Below are positions 26,547 to 35,819 of a DNA stretch of 53,457 nucleotides, piece by piece (position 1 is the first letter of the stretch; every line of letters begins with the position of its first letter). The position numbers and the translations under genes were made by a program. The notes beneath the pieces are model-generated. The model was not told where the DNA came from. It did not search any database and saw only the letters and a list, made by a program, of their open reading frames with translations. Location: contig CASFQC010000012.1 in NCBI GenBank assembly GCA_949296415.1, forward strand, positions 1 through 53,457, in the 5' to 3' direction. This DNA is from an uncultured Bacteroides sp. (GTDB lineage: Bacteria > Bacteroidota > Bacteroidia > Bacteroidales > Bacteroidaceae).

Positions 26547-27776
26547 TCAGTCTGTGTGCACGTCAAGCGGATGCTGTATCTTCTGCACATGTTGCTCCAG
26601 ATAGCGGGTCCATGTGCCGAAGTCGGGCATGTCCGAACGGTTCCATCCGTAGCCCCAGTAGTAAGTGTACGTCGTTCCGGGCTTGTAGGTGGATATTCCC
26701 AGGACGTGGCCTTCCACGCCGGAAGGCTTGTCTTTTCCGTCCAAAGGTCGGGTCTCGGCCTTGTCCGGTGGGGTGACAAAGGCTGCCCCTACATATATCT
26801 TGCCGTTGTCCGGTCCGGTGGTGGGGTCTTCATAGGCGATGAAACCCTGTCCGGCCGATGCGCTTACCGCTCCTTGCTTGTCGTGCAGCACGATGCCTGT
26901 AGCCAGCGGAAGGGACTGGCTCAGTCCGCTGTAGGTCAGTTCGGTCTTGTTCAGGTGCGAGCCGGCATCCAGTGTGATGAGGCGTGTTTCTGTCACAGTC
27001 TGGTCCGGTCCTGCCTGCATGGGCTTGAACGTGAGTCTTACGCTGAAGCGCAGGGGACCGTTGTCCAGTATCTCGGCTTTGTCGTAGCACCACGGATAGA
27101 GTAGTTCTCCGTCGTACATTAGAGCTGCCGTACCTGCGCCCAATGTGGGGCCTACGGCATAGCAGTCCATGCCTTGTCCGTGGTCTATGTGGTAGCTGAA
27201 GGTGCTTTCCAGTTCTGCCGCAGCCTTGGGGTCGGTCTTGCGCAGTTCGTTTACCTGTTTCCACGAGTCGGGGTTCAGGTGCTTGGCATACATGTCTTCC
27301 AGTACGGGTTCGGTAGTTCCTCGTTTGCAGAAAAGGTCGTATCCGTAGCCCCGTTCTCCTCTGGCCTGCAAGGCGGGGCCGTAGGCGCGGAAGGCCACCT
27401 GGTCGTTTTCCCATGCCAGGTCGTCGTCGCGTTCGGGATATTCCCGGCCGCAGGCTGTCACGGGCACTTCAGCGGGCTGTCCGCGGCTTATGGTATAGGT
27501 GGCTTGCGCGTCGGCTTTTACATTGGCGGGAAAAATCAGCCGCCCGTCGTAGGTTATCTGGCTGGGCACTTCTTCGCCTTGTCCGTCGGTCACTACAGGC
27601 TGCCCGCTGTTTCCCAGGTTCAGCCGTTCCGACACTTCTTCCATCGGCACTTCTATCATCTCGCCCATGCGGTCCAGTCCTATGGGATTGGTCACGGTCA
27701 CGGTCAGTGTGTCCTTATGTGTGCAGCCCGCGCATATCAGGGCTGCCGGAATCAGGGTCATCAGTCTGCTTTTCAT
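26547..27776 (-). CDS. DUF4861 lipoprotein
   Basis: A 409-aa lipoprotein (lipobox CAGC, Cys18). It has an immunoglobulin-like N-terminal part and long beta-rich stretches (TVTETRLITLDAGSHLNKTELTY, shortened here to its core LITLDAGSHLNKTELTY), then YYWGYGWNRSDMPDFGTW near the end, matching my recollection of DUF4861. Such proteins occur in polysaccharide-utilisation loci for uronic-acid polymers, and here it follows a KduD-like dehydrogenase gene, which fits that setting. No catalytic residues can be named from sequence. A terminator separates it from the dehydrogenase gene. Confidence 0.85.
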   Translation of the reverse strand: MKSRLMTLIPAALICAGCTHKDTLTVTVTNPIGLDRMGEMIEVPMEEVSERLNLGNSGQPVVTDGQGEEVPSQITYDGRLIFPANVKADAQATYTISRGQPAEVPVTACGREYPERDDDLAWENDQVAFRAYGPALQARGERGYGYDLFCKRGTTEPVLEDMYAKHLNPDSWKQVNELRKTDPKAAAELESTFSYHIDHGQGMDCYAVGPTLGAGTAALMYDGELLYPWCYDKAEILDNGPLRFSVRLTFKPMQAGPDQTVTETRLITLDAGSHLNKTELTYSGLSQSLPLATGIVLHDKQGAVSASAGQGFIAYEDPTTGPDNGKIYVGAAFVTPPDKAETRPLDGKDKPSGVEGHVLGISTYKPGTTYTYYWGYGWNRSDMPDFGTWTRYLEQHVQKIQHPLDVHTD

Positions 27777-27801
27777 ATCTTTTCCGTGTTAATGTGAAAA
27801 C

Positions 27802-27841
27802 AAAAAGAGCCGCAAGGAGGCTTTACAGCTTCCGTTGCGGC
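27802..27841 (-). terminator. intrinsic terminator after the KduD-like gene
   Basis: On the minus strand GCCGCAA...TTGCGGC (stem ends at 27835-27841 and 27809-27815, with inner GGA/TCC pairs) is followed by TCTTTTTG. It lies between the dehydrogenase stop and the DUF4861 start. Confidence 0.7.
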
Positions 27842-27866
27842 GTTGGAAATTATCAATGACAAAATC

Positions 27867-28670
27867 TCATTTCGGTTGTTTGCCTATATAGGCCAGGATG
27901 CCGCCGTCTACATACAGTATCTGTCCGTTTACGGCGTTCGACGCTTCCGAAGCCAGGAACACGGCCGGTCCGGTCAGTTCTTCGGCGTCGAGCCAGCGTC
28001 CTGCCGGTGTCTTGGCGCAGATGAACGAGTCAAACGGATGGCGGCTTCCGTCGGGTTGCGGTTCGCGCAGGGGTGCGGTCTGCGGGGTGGCTATGTATCC
28101 AGGTCCCAGTCCGTTGCATTGTATGTTGTATTCGCCGTATTCCGAGCAGATGTTGCGGGTGAGCATCTTCAGTCCTCCCTTGGCTGAGGCGTAGGCCGAT
28201 ACGGTCTCGCGTCCCAGTTCGGACATCATGGAACAGATGTTGATAATTTTGCCATGTCTCTTCTTCATCATGGCGGGCAGTACGGCCTTTGATACGATGA
28301 AGGCTCCCGTGAGGTCCACGTCAATGACGCGGCGGAACTCGTCGGCGTCCATCTCGTGCATGGGTATGCGGCGTATGATGCCTGCGTTGTTCACCAGAAT
28401 GTCGACGGAACCTACGGTCCGTTCGATGTCTGCCACCATGGCCTGCACTGCGGGCTCGTCGGTCACGTCGCACAGATAGCCGTGTGCCTTGATGCCCCGG
28501 GCGGCATAGTCGGCCATGGCCTTGTCATAGTGTTCCTTGCTGGTGCAGTTGAAGCAGATGGTGGCTCCCTGCTCGGCGTATGCGGTGGCAATGGCGAAGC
28601 CTATGCCGTAGGAGGCCCCTGTGATGAGGGCCACTTTGCCTTCCAATGAAAAATTCAGATAAGGATTCAT
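27867..28670 (-). CDS. SDR-family gluconate 5-dehydrogenase / 2-deoxy-D-gluconate 3-dehydrogenase (KduD-like)
   Basis: A 267-aa short-chain dehydrogenase. It has the nucleotide-binding TGASYGIG near residue 18, NNAGII, the catalytic Ser of the NICSMMSELG stretch, and YASAKGG with catalytic Tyr and Lys. The C-terminal RWLDAEELTGPAVFLAS and VNGQILYVDGG blocks are those of gluconate 5-dehydrogenase/KduD proteins, which act on keto-deoxy sugar acids released from uronates. The usual partner kduI is not in this window. An 83-bp promoter-leader sequence shared with the DUF5715 gene lies about 100 bp upstream. Confidence 0.92.
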   Translation of the reverse strand: MNPYLNFSLEGKVALITGASYGIGFAIATAYAEQGATICFNCTSKEHYDKAMADYAARGIKAHGYLCDVTDEPAVQAMVADIERTVGSVDILVNNAGIIRRIPMHEMDADEFRRVIDVDLTGAFIVSKAVLPAMMKKRHGKIINICSMMSELGRETVSAYASAKGGLKMLTRNICSEYGEYNIQCNGLGPGYIATPQTAPLREPQPDGSRHPFDSFICAKTPAGRWLDAEELTGPAVFLASEASNAVNGQILYVDGGILAYIGKQPK

Positions 28671-28765
28671 AATGGTGTCTTTTTATAAAAGTATATAAGG
28701 AATTCCATTGTGCGGGAGTCCGGACCTCATGGCGTGACTGTTTCCGCACACGCTACAAATATAGT

Positions 28766-28848
28766 GAAAGGCGAACGCCGCGACGGCAGGAAGCAATGCT
28801 TCCGGATGTCATGGCTGAGCCGCATCCTATATTCGCATGGCAAATATA
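28766..28848 (-). promoter_or_regulatory. duplicated promoter-leader, copy 1 (KduD-like gene)
   Basis: The -7 box TATATTTG (28841-28848, minus strand) is followed by a leader containing GCCATGACATCCGGAAGCA. The 83-bp segment aligns without gaps to 29681-29763; I count 68 identical positions. Both copies precede minus-strand genes. Confidence 0.65.
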
Positions 28849-28929
28849 CTAAAAAGTATGTCTGTCTGTATCTTGCGGACAGCTTTATTTTTTCCTTTTT
28901 AACTGTCCGGACTTTCGCCGGGTCGCATG

Positions 28930-29619
28930 TCAGTCCTTGTGCCGGGTGGTAATGTGGAAACAGGCCTGCCTTATCTCATACTTCACGTAGCATTTTCCGG
29001 CTTGGCGCAGGTCGCGCAGCACTTCGGCCAGCACCAGTTTCAGAGTGTCGGCTCCTACGTCTTGCATGGGGCGTCCGTCGGGGTCTTCTATTTTTTCGAA
29101 ACGTTTCCAGCTCACGTCAAAGGTGGTGCCGTAGGCGTGTGTGGAGTTGGCGCTGGCGTTGGTATTCCGTCGGCGCAGGCGTTTCACGTCGTTGCCCGTG
29201 CGTAGTACCGAGGTCACGATGATGCGGTTGGGGTTCAGCCCCTTGGAGTCAAGCGAGTCCAGAAAGTTCTGCCCTATGGTGTCCAGTAGCGAGGCGGCTC
29301 CGGGGATGAGGTAGGGGATGGAGTGGGTGAGCGAGTCTATGGCATACAGCCTGTTGCTTTCTATCTGTCTCAGGCTTTTTGTCATCTTCTCGGCTTCTCG
29401 GCGCGAGGCTATGGGGCGTATGCCTATGGCCTGTGCCACGTTCAGCTGTTTTTGGTTCAGGTCGCCGAAGGTACGGCCGAAATTGGACACGCCGCGTATG
29501 TTGCGCGGATTGTTCATCTTCATGGAGTCGTCTTTCTTCTTGCATCCGGCGAAGGCGAAAGCCGAAACCAGCGCTGTGACAAGCAGCAGGGGCATGATGG
29601 GTCTGTGGAGGTTTTTCAT
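28930..29619 (-). CDS. DUF5715 lipoprotein (M15-peptidase-like fold)
   Basis: A 229-aa lipoprotein (lipobox FAGC, Cys25, followed by KKKDDS). The central SNSTHAYGTTFDVSWKRF carries His and Asp at the spacing of zinc ligands in M15 D,D-peptidases, and a later CFHITTR supplies a third His. This suggests a peptidoglycan peptidase or binding protein, but catalysis is unproven. An Asn- and Arg-rich stretch, KRLRRRNTNASANSTHA, precedes the motif. A promoter-leader shared with the KduD-like gene and repeat copy B lie upstream. Confidence 0.85.
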   Translation of the reverse strand: MKNLHRPIMPLLLVTALVSAFAFAGCKKKDDSMKMNNPRNIRGVSNFGRTFGDLNQKQLNVAQAIGIRPIASRREAEKMTKSLRQIESNRLYAIDSLTHSIPYLIPGAASLLDTIGQNFLDSLDSKGLNPNRIIVTSVLRTGNDVKRLRRRNTNASANSTHAYGTTFDVSWKRFEKIEDPDGRPMQDVGADTLKLVLAEVLRDLRQAGKCYVKYEIRQACFHITTRHKD

Positions 29620-29680
29620 TTGCAGTCAATGGTTCTTCTTCGGGGGCTGTCCTTCTTCGGACAGTGCGCGTGGAGATAGG

Positions 29681-29763
29681 GAAAGGCGCGTGCCGCGACA
29701 GGGGGAAGTGTTGCTTCCGGATGTCATGGCCGAACCGCATCCTGTCTTCGCAGGGCAAAGATA
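29681..29763 (-). promoter_or_regulatory. duplicated promoter-leader, copy 2 (DUF5715 gene)
   Basis: The -7 box TATCTTTG (29756-29763, minus strand) is followed by a leader with GGCCATGACATCCGGAAGCA, matching copy 1 at 28766-28848 without gaps. It ends about 60 bp before the DUF5715 start codon. Confidence 0.65.
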
Positions 29764-29839
29764 GTGCAAAATGTGTGTAGTGCCAAAAGGGAGCCGCCCT
29801 TTCTCTTCTGACAGAATCATCCTGTTTTCCTCATTTCCC

Positions 29840-30300
29840 CTGTCATAAAGATGTTAAAATGCTGTTTCTGCTTACCGGTACTTTTCCATAATACGCCCGG
29901 GAATCGGTTGTTGTAAGGATATGTCTGTTTAAATATATTAAAAATGAGCCTATGACAGGCTGTTTTGTTTCATTGTGTTAATGAAATGGTGGACAGGAAG
30001 CCGTTTCCGTCATGCAGGCGACCCGTTTCCCGTCGGCTGGCAACCTGTCATCGGCCGACGGATGACCTGTTGCCAGCTTCCTGATGATATATTGTCCGCT
30101 TCCGTGCTGCGTAAAACGGGCTTCCAGGCGGATTTTTCTGCGTTTTCTGAGGATATTTGAAGTGTTAAAATTTGACTTATCAGTCTAATAATCAATATAA
30201 AAGGCTGAAAAATACTGCGTTCTTTCCCACCAAGCCTGCACTGGGTCGGAAATACGCGATTCTCCATGTTAAAGGAATGCAAAGTGTCAAAGTGACAAAA
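29840..30300 (-). repeat. 460-bp dispersed intergenic repeat, copy B (reverse orientation)
   Basis: The reverse complement shows the same order of blocks as copies A and C: GTCACTTTGACACTTTGC, AACATGGAGAATCGCG, GAAAGAACGCAGTA, TTTTAACACTTCAAA, GGACAATATATCATCAGGAA, GGTCATCCGTCGGCCGATGAC, CATTAACACAATGAAACA. Its right end faces the DUF5715 promoter-leader on the minus strand. The frame in the left half is open, as in the other copies (within 30010-30375 on the minus strand). Confidence 0.8.
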
Positions 30301-30467
30301 CCTGTCTGTCGGCATGACCTGTAAGCGCGCGTCCATAAGATGCCGTGCAGACGGAAGAAGGGCTGACGGTGGCATTGCCGGAACCCACCAACGGCATCGC
30401 GCCTGTGCTGCGCATAAGGAAATGAAAATAGTAGGACAGGCAAGGCCGGATTCTTCATATAATCAGT

Positions 30468-30475
30468 TATCTTTG
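30468..30475 (+). promoter_or_regulatory. -7 box (TATCTTTG) of the yfhO-family gene
   Basis: TATCTTTG fits TAnnTTTG and lies 28 bp upstream of the ATG at 30503. It supports that start over an in-frame Met about 190 bp upstream. Confidence 0.55.
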
Positions 30476-30502
30476 CGCCATAAATCAAGAATCCGCAACG
30501 AT

Positions 30503-33223
30503 ATGAAGATGAACTGGAAAAGACTGTTGCCCGACGTGGCGGCCATTGTGGCGTTTATACTGATTTCTTTTGTCTATTTCTTCCCGGCCGACATTGAAGG
30601 CCGCATCCTGTTCCAGCATGATACGGCGGCCGGAGCCGGAGCCAGCCGCGAGGTGAACGAGTATTATGAGCAGACTGGCGAACGCTCGCGGTGGACCGAC
30701 GCGCTCTTCGGGGGGATGCCTACCTATCAGATAGCTCCCTCCTACGACTCCACGCGCCCGCTGACGTGGATGCAGACCGTGTACCGCCTCTTCATGCCGG
30801 GCTGTGTGGGGCTGGTGTTCATACTCATGTTGGGATTCTACATATTGCTCAGGGCCTTCGGACTGCCTGCGTGGCTGTCGGGACTGGGCGGGGTGCTGTG
30901 GGCATTCTCTTCCTACTTCTTCATATTGCTGTCGGCGGGCCACTTGTGGAAGTTCATCACGCTGGCCTACATTCCGCCCATGATGGGGGGCATTGTGCTG
31001 GCCTATCGCGGACGGTTGCTGGCGGGCGGCGCACTGACGGCGCTGTTCGTGGCCCTGCAGATTGTGTCGAACCATGTGCAGATGTCGTATTACTTCCTGT
31101 TCGTGGTGCTGTTCGTGGTGCTGGCCTACTTCATGCAGGCATGGCGGGCGAGGCTGCTGCCACAGTTCTTCAGAGCCACGGCCGTGCTGGTGCTGGCCGG
31201 ACTGGTAGGGGTGGCCGCCAACCTGTCGAACCTATATCATACCTATACCTACAGCAAGGAGACCACACGCGGACAAAGCGAACTGGTGCAGTCCGGCGGC
31301 AGTGGGGGGACGCAGGCCACCGGCGGCGGACTGGACCGTGCCTACATCACACAGTGGAGCTATGGCGTGGGCGAGACGCTGACTTTGCTGGTGCCCAATT
31401 TCAAGGGAGGGGCTTCCGTGCCTCTGGCGGCCAGCGAGACGGCCATGGACAAGGCCGACCCGCGCTATTCGGGCATAGGACTGTACAACTCGCTGACGCA
31501 GTACTTCGGCGACCAGCCCATGACTTCCGGTCCGGTGTATGTGGGCGCGTTCGTGCTTTTCCTTTTCCTGTTGGGATGCTTCATTGTGAAGGGACCCATG
31601 AAGTGGGCGCTTTTGGGTGCCACGCTGCTGTCTGTCATGCTGTCGTGGGGCAAGAACTTCATGCCGCTCACCGACTTCTTCATCGACTATATACCTATGT
31701 ATAACAAGTTCCGCGCCGTGTCGTCCATACTGGTGGTGGCCGAATTTACCATTCCGCTGCTGGCCGTGCTGGCACTGAAGGAGGTGGTGCGGCGTCCGGA
31801 ATGTCTTCTGGACAAGATGCGGCCCACGTCAGGAGGACGTACTGTGTTCATTCTCGGTGCCCTGACGGGACTGGTCCTGTTCTATGTGGGATTTCAGGGC
31901 GGGGGAGAGAGCGTGTCCTTCGGTCCCTCCCAACTGGCCTCCATGCTGGCCTCGGCTGTGCTCACCGGCGGATATTTCCTCCTGGCGCGGTATGTGATGA
32001 CCCGTTACAAGGGCGGTGTGCTGATGTTCACGTTGTGGCAGACGGCAGGCGTGGCTCTGCTGCTCATGATTGTGCCTTCGGCATTCTCGTCGGGCTTTGT
32101 CCCCGCACAGGAAATGTCCATGTTGCAGTCGGCCATACCGGCTCAGGAACTGCAGCCCATTGTGGACAACCTGTCGGAAATGCGTCAGGCACTGCTTACG
32201 GCCGATGCCCGGCGCAGCCTCTTCATCATCCTCATAGGCTGTGCCTTGCTGTGGTGCCATGCGGCCGGCAAGCTGCGTGCCCCGCTCGCTTTGGGCGGCA
32301 TGGCCCTGCTTTGCCTCATAGACTTGTGGGGCGTGAACAAGCGCTACCTGAACGACTCGCAGTTCGTGGCCCCTTCGGCCAGAACCACCACTTTCGCACA
32401 GACCGATGCGGACAAACTGATTCTTCAGGACAAAGACCCGGACTACCGTGTGCTGAACTTTGCCGTAAGCACCTTCAACGACAACTCCACATCCTATTGG
32501 CATAAGAGCGTGGGCGGTTACCATCCGGCCAAGCTGCGCCGCTACCAAGACCTGATAGACCGCCATATAGCGCCCGAGATGCAGGCCCTGCAGACCGAAG
32601 TGATAAGCCGTAACGGGCAGATGGACAGCGTGGACGCCTCGAAGTTCCGCGTGCTGAACATGCTGAACACAAAGTATTTCATTTTCCCCGCCGGACAGCA
32701 GGGACAGACCGTGCCCATACAGAATCCTTATGCCTATGGGAATGCCTGGTTTGTGGACAGAGTGGACTACGTGGACGGCGCCAATGCGGAAATGGACGCC
32801 ATGTCCACACTGGACCTGAGGCATGAGGCCGTGGCCGATGTCCGCTTCAAGGCCACGCTGGACGGTGCCGTACAGCCGGAAGCCGACAGCCTGTCCGTCA
32901 TACAGCTTACCTCCTACGCCCCCAACAGGCTGACCTACCGCACGGACAATGCCCGCGACGGAGTGGCCGTGTTCTCTGAAATATATTATCCGCAAGGCTG
33001 GGAAGCCACCATTGACGGCAAGCCGGCCGAAATAGGGAGGGCTAACTATGTGCTCAGAGCCATGTCCGTGCCTGCCGGGCAACATGAGATAGTGATGACT
33101 TTCGATCCGAAAAGCCTGCACGTCACCGAAGCCATAGCCTATGCCGCACTCGTCCTGATGTTCCTTGCGCTGGCGGGGGCGGCGCTGAAGACGGCTGTAC
33201 GGGGCGTAAAGCAGGGGAAATAG
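30503..33223 (+). CDS. YfhO-family GT-C-like membrane protein
   Basis: A 906-aa integral membrane protein with about twelve hydrophobic segments. The first helix is followed by FFPADIEGRILFQHD, and a Thr-Arg-Pro loop (YDSTRPLTW) sits before the second helix. The large C-terminal soluble region contains ARDGVAVFSEIYYPQGWEAT, the ugly-duckling-like block seen at the end of YfhO proteins (YYPGW...DG). YfhO proteins add glycosyl groups, for example to teichoic acids in Firmicutes; in Bacteroidales the acceptor is unknown. The start follows a promoter box directly. Confidence 0.9.
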   Translation: MKMNWKRLLPDVAAIVAFILISFVYFFPADIEGRILFQHDTAAGAGASREVNEYYEQTGERSRWTDALFGGMPTYQIAPSYDSTRPLTWMQTVYRLFMPGCVGLVFILMLGFYILLRAFGLPAWLSGLGGVLWAFSSYFFILLSAGHLWKFITLAYIPPMMGGIVLAYRGRLLAGGALTALFVALQIVSNHVQMSYYFLFVVLFVVLAYFMQAWRARLLPQFFRATAVLVLAGLVGVAANLSNLYHTYTYSKETTRGQSELVQSGGSGGTQATGGGLDRAYITQWSYGVGETLTLLVPNFKGGASVPLAASETAMDKADPRYSGIGLYNSLTQYFGDQPMTSGPVYVGAFVLFLFLLGCFIVKGPMKWALLGATLLSVMLSWGKNFMPLTDFFIDYIPMYNKFRAVSSILVVAEFTIPLLAVLALKEVVRRPECLLDKMRPTSGGRTVFILGALTGLVLFYVGFQGGGESVSFGPSQLASMLASAVLTGGYFLLARYVMTRYKGGVLMFTLWQTAGVALLLMIVPSAFSSGFVPAQEMSMLQSAIPAQELQPIVDNLSEMRQALLTADARRSLFIILIGCALLWCHAAGKLRAPLALGGMALLCLIDLWGVNKRYLNDSQFVAPSARTTTFAQTDADKLILQDKDPDYRVLNFAVSTFNDNSTSYWHKSVGGYHPAKLRRYQDLIDRHIAPEMQALQTEVISRNGQMDSVDASKFRVLNMLNTKYFIFPAGQQGQTVPIQNPYAYGNAWFVDRVDYVDGANAEMDAMSTLDLRHEAVADVRFKATLDGAVQPEADSLSVIQLTSYAPNRLTYRTDNARDGVAVFSEIYYPQGWEATIDGKPAEIGRANYVLRAMSVPAGQHEIVMTFDPKSLHVTEAIAYAALVLMFLALAGAALKTAVRGVKQGK

Positions 33224-33340
33224 CCGTGCCAAGCTGTCTTTTCCCTCCATACTCCCGTATGAAAATCAACAGGATAGCTGTATAATTTGGAGATTTGGGC
33301 ATAAAAACATTCCATTTGGTACACTTAGGCTTTTTTCCCG

Positions 33341-33372
33341 TTTGGAACAATCCGACGGTTTGCGTATTTTTG
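33341..33372 (+). promoter_or_regulatory. complete promoter (TTTG -33, TATTTTTG -7) of the three-gene envelope cluster
   Basis: TTTG at 33341-33344 and TATTTTTG at 33365-33372 are separated by 20 bp, matching the Bacteroidetes sigma-factor consensus at both boxes. The start codon of the first cluster gene is 35 bp downstream of the -7 box. It is the cleanest two-box promoter in the window. Confidence 0.7.
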
Positions 33373-33407
33373 TGGGAAACGTTGTAACACTTAAATGTCA
33401 GTTATAT

Positions 33408-35114
33408 ATGAAGACCACCAGAACACTTCTCATCATCTGTTGCACACTGGCAGCCTTGTTTGCCACCAGGCAAGCCAACGCGCAAAACCAGGTAGACTCA
33501 CACTACGGAGAGACCGAAACATTCAGACGAAGCTCCTTGTGTCTCATCATCCTTACGCATCAGGGCACACGTTATGCCGAAGAGATGGAACAACAGTTCC
33601 TGCAGATGCCCCTGCCCGAACGCTACAATGACCACAACGTAGACATACGGGTGCTGCACACCAGCGGCAAAGCCTCGAAAAGCGACATAGAACGCCTGCT
33701 GCAGAAGAACGGAATAGCCAAGCAACTCGTGGCCAAGTGGTTCAACCGCGACCCCTATACCGGACACATGGACATGGAACTGATTCACCGCAGAGGGGGC
33801 TATAACGCAACCTATGCCGACAGACGACGTGTGGAAAGCACCGAGCGCGGACTGGCCACCCTGCCCGAAGAGGGGGTGGACCTCATACAGAACACCTTCG
33901 TGCTGGTATGCGATATGAGCTACTACGACAAGGCCAATACCGGACAGGCTTTCAGCGCGCTGCTGGCCTTGGGAGCGGCCGCACTCGACGTCAATGCGGA
34001 GGTGCAGCGGCAGAAAGGCAACTACGATGCGGCCACCAACAGCCAGCTGGCCTCGCAACTGGCCGCCACAGGCTCGGCCGTAGCCTCGGACATAGGCGGG
34101 TTTGCCGTGAACATGAGGGCACATCTGTTGCGTCTGAAGTGGGACAACAAGCTGAAGGACATTATCTACCGCAACTATTGGGTGGATGATGACACGCCCG
34201 AGGCGGAAGCTTCGGAACGGAGCGCCGCATTCGAGGCCGACGACGAGAACTTCGGGCTGGAATATCTGGGATACTACCGCTCGCGCAGCGCACGTACCGT
34301 GTTCAAAAGTCAGGTGGAGCTGAATCAAATCATACGCCGCGAATGCGCCAACACCGTCAGCCAGGCCATGACCCGGCTGGCGAAGGCGTTCCCTGTGTTC
34401 AAGCCCAAAAGCCCGTTCTACTGTGACGGAGACCGGATTTATGCCTACATAGGCACAAAGGAAGGCGTGCGCTACGGGCAGAAATACGAAGTGCTGGAAC
34501 AGAGGCGCAAGAAAGGCACCATAGAATACAAACGGGTGGCTACGGTGACCCCCACCAACATATGGAACAATATAGGCGTACGCTTTGACGACAGCGACAT
34601 GGCCATGGAGACAGAAGGCACGTCATTCCGACGCCGGAGCGGTAGCAGAGACCTCTGCGGGAAAGGTTACCTGCTGCGCGAACAAGGCAAACTGGGATAC
34701 CAATACAAGAGGCACAACTTCACCATAGGCGCCATAGCGGAAACCCACTACATGGAAGATTACGACTACAACACCGACTACATGTTCGGTATGGAAATGG
34801 GTTGGACGGTGAACTTCGGCAAATGGTTCGCATGGAATGTGCTGCAAGGCAAGGGACTGTTCACTTCGGGCATAGCGGCCGGCGGATATACCTCCGTCAC
34901 ATTGCGCACACCGCCCACAAGGAAAGGGGCGCTGGCCTTATTCGTACAGCCGCAGGCAGGCTATCTGTATCGTGACATTGACGATATGGAATACAGTGAG
35001 AGCGGTTTCGACTGGAACGTAAAGGCCGGCATAAACCTTACCCGTTCCCTTTACGTGGCCTACACCTACGGGCAGTATACGCGCAATGGAGTGTCGCTCG
35101 GCCTCATTTTTTAA
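33408..35114 (+). CDS. secreted outer-membrane protein of unknown function (envelope cluster gene 1)
   Basis: A 568-aa protein with a signal peptide ending at ANAQ; the start MKTTRTLL was preferred over a Met 22 codons upstream because it begins the signal and follows the promoter. The N-terminal half is alpha/beta, with NTFVLVCDMSYYDK and VASDIGGFAVNMRAHLLRLKW. The last about 120 residues form beta strands ending LGLIF, so a C-terminal outer-membrane barrel is likely. I recall similar proteins across Bacteroides but no named function. A CsgG-like organisation of the N-terminal half is possible and unproven. Confidence 0.8.
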   Translation: MKTTRTLLIICCTLAALFATRQANAQNQVDSHYGETETFRRSSLCLIILTHQGTRYAEEMEQQFLQMPLPERYNDHNVDIRVLHTSGKASKSDIERLLQKNGIAKQLVAKWFNRDPYTGHMDMELIHRRGGYNATYADRRRVESTERGLATLPEEGVDLIQNTFVLVCDMSYYDKANTGQAFSALLALGAAALDVNAEVQRQKGNYDAATNSQLASQLAATGSAVASDIGGFAVNMRAHLLRLKWDNKLKDIIYRNYWVDDDTPEAEASERSAAFEADDENFGLEYLGYYRSRSARTVFKSQVELNQIIRRECANTVSQAMTRLAKAFPVFKPKSPFYCDGDRIYAYIGTKEGVRYGQKYEVLEQRRKKGTIEYKRVATVTPTNIWNNIGVRFDDSDMAMETEGTSFRRRSGSRDLCGKGYLLREQGKLGYQYKRHNFTIGAIAETHYMEDYDYNTDYMFGMEMGWTVNFGKWFAWNVLQGKGLFTSGIAAGGYTSVTLRTPPTRKGALALFVQPQAGYLYRDIDDMEYSESGFDWNVKAGINLTRSLYVAYTYGQYTRNGVSLGLIF

Positions 35115-35300
35115 TTATTTAATACAGACAGCACACAGCCTTTGTACTTTTAGCACTATATTAGCAACCTCACAGTCTTTTTCCCTTTTCCGGACCTTGA
35201 TTGCTGCCGGATGATGGAAGCCAAAAGGCAGTGAGGTTGTGCGTTTCCTTCCGGAAACATGCAACGCAACTTTTTTATTCACTATAACAACAATAACGCT

Positions 35301-35783
35301 ATGAAGCATTACAGAAGATTGCTATTGATGTTGTGCATAGCATTGCTTGCCGCTGCCCCGACGGTGTACGGACAGAATGCCGAATACAACATTGCCTGCG
35401 CCGGACAAGGCAAAGACGGCGCCTATATGGTGAAGGTGACCACCCGCGTAAAAGACACTAAGAAAGGTGTGGAAGAACTGAAGAAATGTGCCGTGCACGG
35501 AGTGATGTTCCGTGGGTTCATGGGGGAAGCCACGGGATGCACCGACCAAAAGCCGCTAATAAAGAATCCCAACGTGGCTCAGGAGAAAGCCGACTTCTTC
35601 ACCGACTTTTTCACCACAGGCGGGTATGCACGTTATGTGTCCTACATCGACTCTTCATTTACCAGTACCAAGATAAAGCGCAAGAACTATGAGGTGTCGG
35701 CCATATTCCTTGTCGACAAAGAGTCGCTGCTGCATTATCTGGAGCAGGAAAAGATAACAGACGGTTTCTCCAATCTGTGGTAG
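35301..35783 (+). CDS. small secreted protein (envelope cluster gene 2)
   Basis: A 160-aa protein with a signal peptide ending at VYGQ. The mature part starts with AEYNIACAGQGKDGAYMVKV and contains three cysteines. Its single alpha/beta layout loosely recalls LPP20/FlgT-N-type domains, an inference only. It starts 186 bp after gene 1; that gap holds a 9-bp inverted repeat (CAACCTCAC at 35165 and GTGAGGTTG at 35231) and a weak TACTTTTA box, so it may have an extra promoter. I do not recognise a named family. Confidence 0.75.
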   Translation: MKHYRRLLLMLCIALLAAAPTVYGQNAEYNIACAGQGKDGAYMVKVTTRVKDTKKGVEELKKCAVHGVMFRGFMGEATGCTDQKPLIKNPNVAQEKADFFTDFFTTGGYARYVSYIDSSFTSTKIKRKNYEVSAIFLVDKESLLHYLEQEKITDGFSNLW

Positions 35784-35819
35784 AGCCCTTTTTAAATTAA
35801 TGCATAAACTTATAAAGAT

